Below are positions 43,062 through 51,902 of a stretch of DNA of 64,000 nucleotides, piece after piece. This DNA comes from an uncultured Alphaproteobacteria bacterium (lineage in GTDB: Bacteria > Pseudomonadota > Alphaproteobacteria > RF32 > CAG-239), in contig CAKQTH010000001.1 in the NCBI GenBank assembly GCA_934276635.1, positions 1 to 64,000 on the forward strand, read 5' to 3'. A program made the position numbers and the translations under genes. Each line of letters begins with the position of its first letter. Position 1 is the first letter of the stretch. A model generated the notes under the pieces. The model saw nothing but the letters and a program-made list of their open reading frames with translations. It ran no database searches and had not been told where the DNA came from.

Positions 43062-43952
43062 GTGACCACACAAAAAACATATAAAACGGAAGAAAAAGAA
43101 GATAAAGTAGAAACAATCGGCGAATTTTTGAAACAGGTTCGTGAAAAGAAAGGATTTTCAATAGCCGATATTTCGGAAAAGCTTTGCATCAGAAAAGTTT
43201 ATATCAAAGCTATTGAAGACGGAAATTTCAAGGAATTGCCTCCGGTGCCGTACGGTTTGGGGTTTGTTCGCTCGTATGCAAAATTTTTGGGGCTTAATGT
43301 TGACCGAATTGTTCAGGTATATAAGGAAGAGCACGCGTCCGGCGACAAAGAGCTTCAAATTTTTGAAATGCCGAGCGAGATTACATATCCTACCAAAAAA
43401 TATATTATCGGTGGGGTTGTTGCCGCTTTTGTCGTATATCTTGCATTTGTGCTGATTCAAAATTCTGCGGATAAACAAAATGAAGAGATTATAGAAACTC
43501 AGATTGAAGAAATTGAACAACCGATTGAAACTCCACAAAAAATTGTTGCAGAAGAAGTCGTCGCACCGCAAGAAGAAACTTCGGCTGAAGGTGAAGAAAC
43601 AATAGGTGAAAAACCGGTTGTTGTGGAAAATCAGGCGGTTGAAGAAACAACAGCGGAAGAACAACAGGCAGAAGAGCCGAAAGTTGAAGAAACACCTCAA
43701 AAGCCGCGCGTGGTCATAAAAGTCAAAGGTGAAACCTGGCTGCAGATAAAAGATGACAAAGAAGTTTATATCAGCAAAATTGTCGACAATGGTTTTGAAT
43801 ATGAAGTTCCGAACAAAAAAGGCATTATTTTTTCAGTCGGAAGATATTATAATGTAGATGTTTACATTGACGGAAAAATTGTTGAAGTTGCGACCAAACG
43901 CAGACAAACAAACCTTGAACTCGACAAGTTTTTGGATAAAGACAATCATTAG
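43062..43952 (+). CDS. rodZ: RodZ-like membrane protein with helix-turn-helix
   Basis: 296 residues from GTG 43062, with AGAAGGA just ahead; an earlier GTG (43020) lacks a good site. An HTH domain (GEFLKQVREKKGFSIADISE, SYAKFLGLN) is followed by one membrane helix (about 125-145), a long Glu/Gln-rich periplasmic linker (about 150-235) and a C-terminal beta domain (VVIKVKGETWLQIKDDKEV), the RodZ layout. RodZ couples MreB to the elongation machinery. mreB is not nearby. Low-complexity acidic linker (EETTAEEQQAEEPKVEE). Confidence 0.8.
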   Translation: MTTQKTYKTEEKEDKVETIGEFLKQVREKKGFSIADISEKLCIRKVYIKAIEDGNFKELPPVPYGLGFVRSYAKFLGLNVDRIVQVYKEEHASGDKELQIFEMPSEITYPTKKYIIGGVVAAFVVYLAFVLIQNSADKQNEEIIETQIEEIEQPIETPQKIVAEEVVAPQEETSAEGEETIGEKPVVVENQAVEETTAEEQQAEEPKVEETPQKPRVVIKVKGETWLQIKDDKEVYISKIVDNGFEYEVPNKKGIIFSVGRYYNVDVYIDGKIVEVATKRRQTNLELDKFLDKDNH

Positions 43953-44027
43953 CCCTTATAACGCAAAACAGATGATTTCTGCGGTTTTTTCGCGGATTCG
44001 TCGTTTTTTTTGGAGATATGAAATAAA

Positions 44028-45260
44028 ATGGTAAAATTGCAAAATGTCAGAGGTACAAACGACCTCTTCGGTGAAGAAAAAAGAAAGGCCGTAAAGGTGG
44101 TCTCAACGGCGGCAAAAACAGTTGAAAAATATGGCTTCGAAGAAATTGAAACGCCGATTTTTGAGTTTACTGATGTATTTTTACGCAATTTGGGCGACAC
44201 ATCGGATATTGTGACCAAAGAAATGTATTGTTTTCTGGACAGAGGCGGCGAAAGCCTGACCCTGCGTCCGGAAGGAACGGCCGGCGTTGTGCGTGCGTTT
44301 GTTTCTAATGGAATGCAGCAAAATCTACCGGTCAAAATGTATTATCATGGGCCGATGTTTCGTTATGAACGCCCGCAAAAAGGCCGTCAGCGCCAGTTTA
44401 CGCAGTTTGGTGTTGAGCTTTTGGGTGTTGATACTCCGCAGGCCGATATTGAAGTTATTTCAATGGCTTATGAGTTTTTGGAAAATTTGGGTCTGAGCGG
44501 TGCCGTAACGGTTGAAATAAATTCACTCGGAGATGAGGAAAGCCGCAACAATTATCGTGCAAAACTTGTTGAATACCTTAAGGGATATTATGATGTTTTG
44601 TCGGAAGATAGCCGCATCAGGCTTGAAAAAAATCCTTTGCGTATTTTAGATTCGAAAGATGAAGACGACAAAAAAATTGTTGAAGGTGCGCCAAAATATT
44701 CCGATAGCTTAAATGAAAGCTCAAAAGAGTTTTTTAATCAGGTTATCAAAGGATTGGACGCTCTCGGCATAAAGTATAAAATCAACAATCGGCTGGTTCG
44801 CGGACTTGACTATTATTCGCACACGGTATTTGAACTGACAACCGATAAACTCGGCGCGCAGGGAACGGTTTTGGCCGGCGGAAGGTATGACGGAATGGTT
44901 GAACAAATGGGCGGCGGAAAAGTATGCGGAATCGGCTGGGCGTGCGGAGTTGAAAGACTTGCTATGCTGCTTGACGGCACAGATGAAAAGCCTCGTCCGA
45001 TTGCGATAATTCCACTAGGAGAAGATGTTGCCGAGGCAGCGCTCAAGGTTGCATATCGCCTGCGCAAGGCCGGATTTGTTGTTGAACACGCATATTCCGG
45101 AAACATTAAAAAGCGTATGACAAAAGCCAACAAAGTTAATGCAAAAACAGCGGTTATTATCGGTTCTGACGAACTCAAGGACAATATGCTGACTGTCAAA
45201 GATTTGGACAGCGGCGAACAACGTCGGGTGTCTTTGGACAATTTGGAAAAGGAAATTTAG
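44028..45260 (+). CDS. hisS: Histidyl-tRNA synthetase
   Basis: 410 residues, class II synthetase. Motif 2 RYERPQKGRQRQFTQFG, the histidine loop LVRGLDYYSHTVFEL, GGRYDGMVEQMGG and motif 3 GIGWACGVERLAML are present, plus a C-terminal anticodon-binding domain (about 320-410). Attaches His to tRNA-His. GGAG lies before the ATG. Stop lies 1 base before prfA. Confidence 0.97.
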   Translation: MVKLQNVRGTNDLFGEEKRKAVKVVSTAAKTVEKYGFEEIETPIFEFTDVFLRNLGDTSDIVTKEMYCFLDRGGESLTLRPEGTAGVVRAFVSNGMQQNLPVKMYYHGPMFRYERPQKGRQRQFTQFGVELLGVDTPQADIEVISMAYEFLENLGLSGAVTVEINSLGDEESRNNYRAKLVEYLKGYYDVLSEDSRIRLEKNPLRILDSKDEDDKKIVEGAPKYSDSLNESSKEFFNQVIKGLDALGIKYKINNRLVRGLDYYSHTVFELTTDKLGAQGTVLAGGRYDGMVEQMGGGKVCGIGWACGVERLAMLLDGTDEKPRPIAIIPLGEDVAEAALKVAYRLRKAGFVVEHAYSGNIKKRMTKANKVNAKTAVIIGSDELKDNMLTVKDLDSGEQRRVSLDNLEKEI

Positions 45261-45261
45261 A

Positions 45262-46335
45262 ATGAATTTTTCAGAAAAAATTGCAAATGTTGTAAATCGC
45301 TTTGATGAAGTTGAGGCTTTGCTCGGCGAAGGAAATTTGTCTCCTGACGATATGATAAAGCTCAATAAAGAATTTGCAACTTTGAGCCCGATTGTCGAAG
45401 AGGCAAAAAAATATCAGCAGGCAGAAAAGGCGATGAAAGATGCCGAACAGATGATGCACGATTCGTCGCTTGATAAAGAATTGGCGGAAATGGCCGAGGC
45501 GGAATATTATGAGATGAAAGAAAAACTTCCGCAAATGGAAAAGAACATTCGCCTGCTTTTGCTGCCGAAACACGAGGACGACGAGAAGAATGCAATTTTG
45601 GAAGTCAGAGCCGGAACCGGCGGCGATGAGGCGGCTTTGTTTGCGGCGGTTTTGTTTGAAATGTATCAAAGATATGCTCAGCTTCAGGGCTGGAAATTTG
45701 AAATTTTGGATACAAACGAAAACGAACTCGGTGGATATAAGGAAGCGTCGGCAAGCATCAGCGGTAGCGATGTTTTCGCAAAGTTGAAGTTTGAATCCGG
45801 AGCCCACCGCGTTCAGCGCGTGCCGGTTACTGAGTCGCAGGGCAGAGTTCACACATCGGCGGCCACGGTTGCGGTTTTGCCTGAAATTGAAGAGGTTGAT
45901 ATGTATATCAATCCAGCGGATTTGAAAATTGATGTATATCGTGCGTCGGGTGCCGGCGGGCAACACATTAACAAGACCGAATCCGCTGTCAGAATTACGC
46001 ATATTCCGACAGGAACCGTTGTTCAGTGTCAGGACGGTCGTTCTCAGTTTAAGAACAAGGAACAGGCAATGCGCCAGCTGCGTGCAAAACTCTATGACAA
46101 CCAAAAGGCAAAAATTGATTCGGCGTATTCGGAACAACGAAAGTTGCAGGTCGGCAGCGGCGACAGAAGCGAGAGAATCCGCACATATAACTATCCGCAG
46201 GGACGCGTTACCGACCACCGTATCAACCTGACGCTCTATAAGCTTGACGAGGTTGTTTCGGGTGATGCGTTGGGTGAAATTATCGATGCATTGGTTGCCG
46301 AAGATCAGGCTCAGCGTCTGGCGGAAATGGACTAA
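45262..46335 (+). CDS. prfA: Peptide chain release factor 1
   Basis: 357 residues. The codon-recognition PxT motif is in RVPVTESQGRVHTS, so it reads UAA/UAG, and GAGGQHINKTESAV holds the GGQ that triggers peptide release. Full length, with N-terminal coiled coil. Directly behind hisS; prmC, its usual methyltransferase partner, does not follow. Confidence 0.97.
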   Translation: MNFSEKIANVVNRFDEVEALLGEGNLSPDDMIKLNKEFATLSPIVEEAKKYQQAEKAMKDAEQMMHDSSLDKELAEMAEAEYYEMKEKLPQMEKNIRLLLLPKHEDDEKNAILEVRAGTGGDEAALFAAVLFEMYQRYAQLQGWKFEILDTNENELGGYKEASASISGSDVFAKLKFESGAHRVQRVPVTESQGRVHTSAATVAVLPEIEEVDMYINPADLKIDVYRASGAGGQHINKTESAVRITHIPTGTVVQCQDGRSQFKNKEQAMRQLRAKLYDNQKAKIDSAYSEQRKLQVGSGDRSERIRTYNYPQGRVTDHRINLTLYKLDEVVSGDALGEIIDALVAEDQAQRLAEMD

Positions 46336-46346
46336 GGATAAAAACC

Positions 46347-46374
46347 TTGCAAAAAACATATTTTCGAGTACAAT
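46347..46374 (+). promoter_or_regulatory. Candidate promoter of clpPX
   Basis: TTGCAA at 46347-46352, 16-base spacer and TACAAT at 46369-46374. The overlapping CTTGCA-N17-TACAAT also fits loosely an RpoH-type site. It lies about 35 bases ahead of clpP, which is often heat-inducible. Confidence 0.4.
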
Positions 46375-46409
46375 TCAGAGAATGTGTGATTTTATAAAGA
46401 GAGGGGAAA

Positions 46410-47018
46410 ATGGAGATTTTTGATAATACTTTGGTTCCGATGGTGATTGAACAGACTTCGCGCGGCGAGCGTTCGTTTGATATTTTTTCGCGTTTGCTCA
46501 AAGAGAGAATTATCTTTTTGACCGGCGAGGTTAATGATGAAGTTTCGTCTCTTGTTTGCGCTCAGCTGTTGTTTTTGGAGGCTGAAGACCCGAAAAAAGA
46601 CATTTATATGTATATAAATTCTCCAGGCGGAGTTGTGACTTCCGGTATGGCGATTTATGACACCATGCAATATATTTCTTGCGATGTGGCAACGGTCTGC
46701 ATCGGTCAGGCATGCTCAATGGGCTCATTTTTGCTGGCCGGCGGAACAAAAGGAAAAAGATATTCTCTGCCGAATTCTCAGATTATGATTCATCAGCCGT
46801 CGGGCGGGGCAAAAGGCCAGGCTGCCGATATTGAAATTCAGGCAAAACTGATACTTGATTTACGGAAAAGACTGAATAAAATATATTCGGAAAATACCGG
46901 ACAGGAAATTGAAGTTATTGAAAAAGCAATGGACAGAGACAATTTTATGACTCCGGAAGAAGCCTTGAAATTCGGGCTGATTGACACAATTGTGAAAAAC
47001 CGCGGAGAGGTAAAATAA
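46410..47018 (+). CDS. clpP: ATP-dependent Clp protease proteolytic subunit ClpP
   Basis: 202 residues. Catalytic Ser in GQACSMGSFLLAGG, His in QIMIHQPSGG and Asp in MDRDNFMTPEEA. MVIEQTSRGERSFDIFSRLL at the N-terminus is typical. Forms a 14-mer that degrades proteins fed by ClpX. AGAGGGG ahead. Ten bases before clpX. Confidence 0.97.
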   Translation: MEIFDNTLVPMVIEQTSRGERSFDIFSRLLKERIIFLTGEVNDEVSSLVCAQLLFLEAEDPKKDIYMYINSPGGVVTSGMAIYDTMQYISCDVATVCIGQACSMGSFLLAGGTKGKRYSLPNSQIMIHQPSGGAKGQAADIEIQAKLILDLRKRLNKIYSENTGQEIEVIEKAMDRDNFMTPEEALKFGLIDTIVKNRGEVK

Positions 47019-47028
47019 GGAAGACAAA

Positions 47029-48303
47029 ATGAGTGAAGAGAACAACGGAAAAAATGATGTTTTGCACTGTTCGTTCTGCGGCAAAAGTCAGGACGAAGTC
47101 AAAAAACTGATTGCCGGACGTGGAGTTTATATCTGCGATGAATGCATTGAAGTCTGCATTAATATCGTTAAGGGCGAGCTTGAAGAAGAAAAAGACGAAA
47201 ATAAAACGGCATCAACGGAAATAAGCTCTGAAAATCTGCCGACTCCGTCCAAAATAAAAGGCTTTTTGGATCAATATGTCATCGGACAGGACGAGGCGAA
47301 AAAGGCTTTGGCAGTTGCGGTTTATAATCACTATAAACGCTTGAACTGCGCAAAAGAAAAGAGCGAAGTTGAAGTTTCAAAATCAAATGTGGTGCTTATC
47401 GGCCCGACCGGCTGCGGCAAAACTTTGCTGGCTCAGACTTTGGCAAAAATTTTGAATGTCCCGTTTGCAATTTCTGATGCAACCACATTGACCGAGGCCG
47501 GATATGTCGGTGAAGATGTTGAAAATATTATCCAAAAGCTGGTTCAGGCTGCGGATTATGATGTGCAAAAAGCCGAACGCGGAATTGTTTATATTGACGA
47601 GATTGACAAGATTACGCGCAAGACGGACGGCCCATCGATTACGCGTGATGTGTCCGGTGAAGGTGTTCAGCAGGCTCTGCTCAAGATTATTGAGGGTACG
47701 GTGGCGAATGTGCCTCCTCAGGGCGGCAGAAAGCACCCGCAGCAAGAGTTTTTGCATGTTGACACCTCGAATATTCTGTTTATTTGCGGCGGTGCGTTTT
47801 CCGGATTGGAAAAAATCGTGGCGCAGCGCGGAACGGACAGTTCTATCGGTTTCGGTGCAAAGGTTTGCAGCAAAGAAGAGAAAAAAATCGGCGAAGTCAT
47901 TAAAGATGTTCAGCCGGAAGATTTGCTCAAATACGGCCTGATACCTGAATTTATCGGCCGTTTGCCGGTGATTGTAACGCTTGACGATCTTGATGAAAAG
48001 GCTTTGATTTCGGTACTGACGCAGCCGAAAAACGCTCTGGTAAAGCAATATCAGACGCTGTTTTCGATGGAAGATGTCGAGCTTGAATTTACAGACGATG
48101 CTCTTTCGAAAATTGCGCAAAAGGCGATTGAGCGCAAAACCGGAGCCAGAGGCTTGCGCGCGATTATGGAAGAAATTTTGCAGAATATTATGTATGAACT
48201 GCCGGATAAAAAAGGCGTCAGCAAGGTTGTAATTGACCAAGATGTGGTCGATTGCAAAAAAGCGCCGATGTATGTTTATAATCAAACGGAAAAGTCGGCA
48301 TAA
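47029..48303 (+). CDS. clpX: ClpX unfoldase subunit
   Basis: 424 residues. N-terminal zinc domain (CSFCGKSQDEVKKLIAG, ICDECIEVC), Walker A IGPTGCGKTLLAQTLA, pore loop and GYVGEDVENII, Walker B GIVYIDEIDKI, sensor segments and a C-terminal KTGARGLRAIMEEIL. Unfolds tagged substrates and passes them to ClpP. Co-transcribed with clpP and closed by a terminator at 48325-48351. lon, often next, is not present. Confidence 0.98.
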   Translation: MSEENNGKNDVLHCSFCGKSQDEVKKLIAGRGVYICDECIEVCINIVKGELEEEKDENKTASTEISSENLPTPSKIKGFLDQYVIGQDEAKKALAVAVYNHYKRLNCAKEKSEVEVSKSNVVLIGPTGCGKTLLAQTLAKILNVPFAISDATTLTEAGYVGEDVENIIQKLVQAADYDVQKAERGIVYIDEIDKITRKTDGPSITRDVSGEGVQQALLKIIEGTVANVPPQGGRKHPQQEFLHVDTSNILFICGGAFSGLEKIVAQRGTDSSIGFGAKVCSKEEKKIGEVIKDVQPEDLLKYGLIPEFIGRLPVIVTLDDLDEKALISVLTQPKNALVKQYQTLFSMEDVELEFTDDALSKIAQKAIERKTGARGLRAIMEEILQNIMYELPDKKGVSKVVIDQDVVDCKKAPMYVYNQTEKSA

Positions 48304-48324
48304 ACGAATGTGGCAACAAAAATA

Positions 48325-48351
48325 AAAGGGGCTGAGGACAGTCCCTTTTTT
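48325..48351. terminator. Bidirectional terminator between clpX and rlmN
   Basis: AAGGGGCTG (48327-48335) pairs with CAGTCCCTT (48340-48348, one G-U pair) around a four-base loop, followed by T6. Lies between convergent genes. Confidence 0.85.
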
Positions 48352-48354
48352 GTG

Positions 48355-49431
48355 TTATTTTTCAAGGTTTTCTTTGTCTTTTTTGCTTTTCAGCTGGCCG
48401 CAGGCCGCCAAAATATCCTGTCCGCGCGCAACCCTTATCGGCGAGGCAAAGCCCGCATCGTTCAGAGCTTTAGCAAAAGCTTTCACCCGACTTGTCGGTG
48501 AAGGCTTGAAAGCGCAACCCGGCCACGGATTAAACGGAATCAGATTAAAACTGGCCCTGAGCCTGTGCTTTTTCATTGTATCAATCAGCTCTTTGGCACA
48601 GTCGAGGCTGTCGTTTATGCCGTCAAGCATCAAATATTCAAAGGTAATATAGCGACTACCGTCTTCGCTTTGATATTCCGCACAGGCAGCAAGGACTTCT
48701 TCCATCGGATATTTGTCATTAATCGGCATAATCTGCGAGCGGATTTGATTGTTCGGTGCATGGAGCGAAACAGCCAGACGAACTCCGGTAGCCTGCAATG
48801 TCGGTACGATTTTCGGCGCAATGCCGGAAGTTGACATTGTAACGCGGCGCTTTGAAATGGCAATCCCGTCACCGTCGGTCAAAATATTCAATGCCTTGAT
48901 GACATTCTGCTGATTATGCAGCGGTTCACCCATTCCCATCACGACAATGTTGGATAAAAAGCGTGTTTCGTTGGTCGGGCTCGGCCATTCTCCGTAAACA
49001 TCGCGCGCAAGCATAAATTGTCCGACAATCTCGGCAGCGGTCAGGTTTCGGGTGATTTTTTGCGAACCGGTGTGGCAAAAGCGGCATCCGACCGCACAGC
49101 CTACCTGTGTTGAGATGCAAACCGCACCGCGGTCTTCTTCCGGAATATATACCATCTCGACCCGTTGTCCGTCAGAAAATTCGAGCAGCCATTTGTGCGT
49201 TTTATCAACTGAAATTTGCTCGGCGACGACTTTCGGCCGGCTGATAAAAAAGTTTTCGGACAATTTTTTGCGCAAGTCTTTGGAAAGATTGCTCATTTTT
49301 TCAAAATCTGTTTCGCCGTGAAAATATAGCCATTGCCAGAGTTGTTTGGTTCTGAACGGTTTTTCTCCGATGTTTGCAAGTTCTTGCGCAATCTCTTCTT
49401 TAGAGAGTCCGATAAGGTCTTTCTTTTCCAT
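48355..49431 (-). CDS. rlmN: 23S rRNA/tRNA m2A methyltransferase RlmN
   Basis: 358 residues from ATG 49431, which overlaps the stop of the upstream IalB-like gene (TAATG); an in-frame TTG 12 bases earlier is less likely. Radical-SAM cluster CAVGCRFCHTG, GMGEPLHNQQNV, and the late LIPFNPWPGC with a conserved catalytic Cys. Methylates A2503 in 23S rRNA and A37 in some tRNAs. Confidence 0.96.
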   Translation of the reverse strand: MEKKDLIGLSKEEIAQELANIGEKPFRTKQLWQWLYFHGETDFEKMSNLSKDLRKKLSENFFISRPKVVAEQISVDKTHKWLLEFSDGQRVEMVYIPEEDRGAVCISTQVGCAVGCRFCHTGSQKITRNLTAAEIVGQFMLARDVYGEWPSPTNETRFLSNIVVMGMGEPLHNQQNVIKALNILTDGDGIAISKRRVTMSTSGIAPKIVPTLQATGVRLAVSLHAPNNQIRSQIMPINDKYPMEEVLAACAEYQSEDGSRYITFEYLMLDGINDSLDCAKELIDTMKKHRLRASFNLIPFNPWPGCAFKPSPTSRVKAFAKALNDAGFASPIRVARGQDILAACGQLKSKKDKENLEK

Positions 49432-49943
49432 TATTTTTTGCACTTTGCCGAAATTGTACGATATGTTTTTGCAAAACCTTTGAGCGAATATGTGTCTTTG
49501 GTTTTTGTTCCCTTAGAAGATGTTCCGTGAACAATCATTTTTTCGTATTTTTTCATTGCCTCAATCAGCTGAGTGTCGACTGCATCGGTCATAGCCCAGG
49601 CTTTGTCTCCGTCAACAAAAAGCTTGTTTGAAGAAACGGTACCGATATTTACGGTAACATTGGAATTCGGTTTGTATTCATATCCGGCAACAAAATTTAT
49701 GACGCCGAACGATTTGTCGGCCGGACGATGGGTGATAACCGCATAAATATCGCCGCGGCGGGTGTATCTGCCTTCATCTTTTTTCGGAGTGGATACCATA
49801 TAGCATACCGGATTTTTGCCTTCCTGATAATAATACGCCGTCCAATCGCCGTATTCGCCCAAAACCTGAGGCTCACCGGCAGCCATTGCATTTGCGGCGC
49901 AGAACATAAATCCAAAAGCCATACTTAATAAACTTTTTTGCAT
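49431..49943 (-). CDS. Invasion-associated locus B (IalB) family periplasmic protein
   Basis: 170 residues. A signal peptide (MQKSLLSMAFGFMFCAANAMA) is followed by an IalB-like core: GEYGDWTAYYYQEGKNPVCY, VITHRPADKSFGVINFVAGY and the C-terminal TKDTYSLKGFAKTYRTI. Two cysteines (about 47 and 168) may form a disulfide. The family is common in alphaproteobacteria; in Bartonella IalB aids erythrocyte invasion, but elsewhere the role is unknown. Overlaps the rlmN start by one base. Confidence 0.85.
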   Translation of the reverse strand: MQKSLLSMAFGFMFCAANAMAAGEPQVLGEYGDWTAYYYQEGKNPVCYMVSTPKKDEGRYTRRGDIYAVITHRPADKSFGVINFVAGYEYKPNSNVTVNIGTVSSNKLFVDGDKAWAMTDAVDTQLIEAMKKYEKMIVHGTSSKGTKTKDTYSLKGFAKTYRTISAKCKK

Positions 49944-50051
49944 CTTATTTTCCTTATAGCATAAAATTGTGTTTCGTTTCCAAAATAATATTGAAAATAT
50001 ATCTATAAACGGTTAACAATACGGAAAAATAATATTTTTTTAGGATAAAAA

Positions 50052-51308
50052 ATGATTTTAGACTCCTTTCTCGATATGAACAAATTTATACAGAATAAAC
50101 AGTTTTGGCACCTTTTTCGCGCGATTGAAAAACACGGCGGAGTGCTGAGGTTTGTCGGCGGCGCTGTCCGCGATGCACTGGCCGGAATCGAGGGGTCGGA
50201 TATCGATTTAGCGACGGATATGTCGCCGGAAGAGCTGATGGAAGCATGCGCGGAAGAAGGGTTTAAGACGGTTCCAATAGGTATAAAATTCGGGACTCTC
50301 GGAGTTTTGGTCGATGGCAAAGTACTTGAAATTACATCGCTTCGCAAAGATGTCAAAACAGACGGACGCCATGCGGAAGTTGAGTTTACGGACGATTGGA
50401 TTGCCGATGCCTCTCGCCGCGATTTGACCATAAATGCGGTTTATGCCGACGAAAAAGGCAATGTTTTTGATTATTTTAACGGCATTGAAGATTTGAAAAA
50501 CGGGGTCGTCCGCTTTATCGGCAATCCGGCGCAGCGTGTTTCCGAAGACTATCTGCGTATTTTGCGATTTTTCAGATTTTATTCGATGTTCGGAAAAACG
50601 CCGATTGATGCAAAGGCGCTCAAGGCTTGCGTTGAAAATAAAGACAATTTGAAAACTCTTTCGATTGAGAGGATCAGAGACGAACTCATAAAATTGGCAA
50701 TGACGGAAAATTTTGTCCCGACGCTGAAAATTATGTTTGAAAACAACATATTGGACTATATTTTGCCGGCTTCTGACAGAATTGATAAACTTGAACATCT
50801 GATAAAAACGGTGTCGGCTCTCAAACTTGAAAAATCCGCATTGCGCAGGCTGTTTGTTTTGTATTGCCCGAATGAAGAGTTGGCGCTGAATCTGGCAGAA
50901 AGAATGCATCTTTCGCGCAAACAAAAAGATATAATGCAAAAATGGGCGCGTGTCAGTGTTTCGATAAAAGATTTTTCAGATGAAAAAATCGTAAAACGAT
51001 ATGTTTATATGTACGGAAAAGAATTTTGCCGCGACAGGCTGATTATTGAATACGCCATAGAAAAAGCCGATTATACGGATCTTCCGGCTCAGCTCGATTT
51101 GATAGAAAGAATCAAAATCAAAAAATTTCCGCTGAACGGACGGGATATTATGCAAATGGCGCCGGTGCCGGAGAAAAATATCGGACTGATTTTGAAAAAA
51201 CTTGAGCAAAAATGGGTTGAAAGTGATTTTTCCCGTTCAGCGGACGAGCTGAAAAAAGATGCGGCGGAAATGATTAAAACTTTAGCTGATAACCGCTGTC
51301 TTTTGTGA
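50052..51308 (+). CDS. cca: CCA tRNA nucleotidyltransferase
   Basis: 418 residues. The Pol-beta-like catalytic motif FVGGAVRDALAGIEGSDIDL provides the GG and DxD (SDIDLATD), followed by RRDLTINAVYAD and RILRFFRFYSMFG, and a helical tRNA-binding tail (about 210-418). Class II CCA-adding enzyme; poly(A) polymerases share the motif, so 'pcnB-like' is the alternative. The 3' end overlaps the antisense response regulator end by 35 bases (51274-51308). Confidence 0.9.
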   Translation: MILDSFLDMNKFIQNKQFWHLFRAIEKHGGVLRFVGGAVRDALAGIEGSDIDLATDMSPEELMEACAEEGFKTVPIGIKFGTLGVLVDGKVLEITSLRKDVKTDGRHAEVEFTDDWIADASRRDLTINAVYADEKGNVFDYFNGIEDLKNGVVRFIGNPAQRVSEDYLRILRFFRFYSMFGKTPIDAKALKACVENKDNLKTLSIERIRDELIKLAMTENFVPTLKIMFENNILDYILPASDRIDKLEHLIKTVSALKLEKSALRRLFVLYCPNEELALNLAERMHLSRKQKDIMQKWARVSVSIKDFSDEKIVKRYVYMYGKEFCRDRLIIEYAIEKADYTDLPAQLDLIERIKIKKFPLNGRDIMQMAPVPEKNIGLILKKLEQKWVESDFSRSADELKKDAAEMIKTLADNRCLL

Positions 51309-51894
51309 TAATCAACGGCGATTGTCCGTATTTTTCAACCTTTTGCCGCAGGCGGTAGATGTGCGTTTCAAGCGTGTGAGTGCTAACCTCGGCATTATAG
51401 TTCCAAACCTCTTGCAAAAGCTCGTTTTTATAAACAAGTCTGTCCTTTGCTTTGTATAAATATTTGAGGATTGAAACTTCTTTTTCGGTCAGCTTGACTG
51501 ATTTAGAATTTTTCAGACAGATGATTTCTTTTTTTGCCGGCATCAGTTCATAATTTCCGAACTGCAGATATCCGGCGGACGAATTTTCCAAAAGATTTCC
51601 GCAAGACGAGATGCAGAGCAAAAAATCATTAAGATTTATCGGCTTTTTGATGGTTTTGTATTTTCGCGAGTTGACGGAATAATCGCTCGGAGCTAGTAAA
51701 ATCAGCGGCGTCTTTGGATATTTTGCAACAAGAGTTCGAATAAGCCGAGGCTTTTCATCGACAATAACCATATCAAAAGCCACATTCTCTTCAGAATCCG
51801 TAAAAATGTCGAATCCTGTATCAAACAGCTTGATTTGTTCGATTAAATCGGCAGAAAAATCCTGGTTGTCGGATATCAATAAAATATTGCTCAT
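51274..51894 (-). CDS. OmpR-family response regulator (orphan)
   Basis: 206 residues. A receiver domain (about 1-110) has ISDNQD, MVIVDEK (phospho-Asp) and IKKPIN (Lys), though the conserved Thr/Ser position reads LLAPSD. The C-terminal winged helix (about 120-205) is typical: KSVKLTEKEVSILKYL, VSTHTLETHIYRLRQKV, IITKDSGYQL. No sensor kinase is adjacent. Tail-to-tail overlap of 35 bases with cca; nine bases downstream of the porin gene's stop on the opposite side of it. Confidence 0.85.
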   Translation of the reverse strand: MSNILLISDNQDFSADLIEQIKLFDTGFDIFTDSEENVAFDMVIVDEKPRLIRTLVAKYPKTPLILLAPSDYSVNSRKYKTIKKPINLNDFLLCISSCGNLLENSSAGYLQFGNYELMPAKKEIICLKNSKSVKLTEKEVSILKYLYKAKDRLVYKNELLQEVWNYNAEVSTHTLETHIYRLRQKVEKYGQSPLIITKDSGYQLKF

Positions 51895-51902
51895 TTTTCG
51901 TC

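Noticed and set aside
45271..46359. Minus-strand open frame of about 360 codons
   Set aside because: Fully antisense to prfA, which is certain, and its predicted protein is Arg/Phe/His-rich without recognisable motifs.
47383..48285. Minus-strand open frame of 300 codons
   Set aside because: Antisense to clpX; no start context, no motif.
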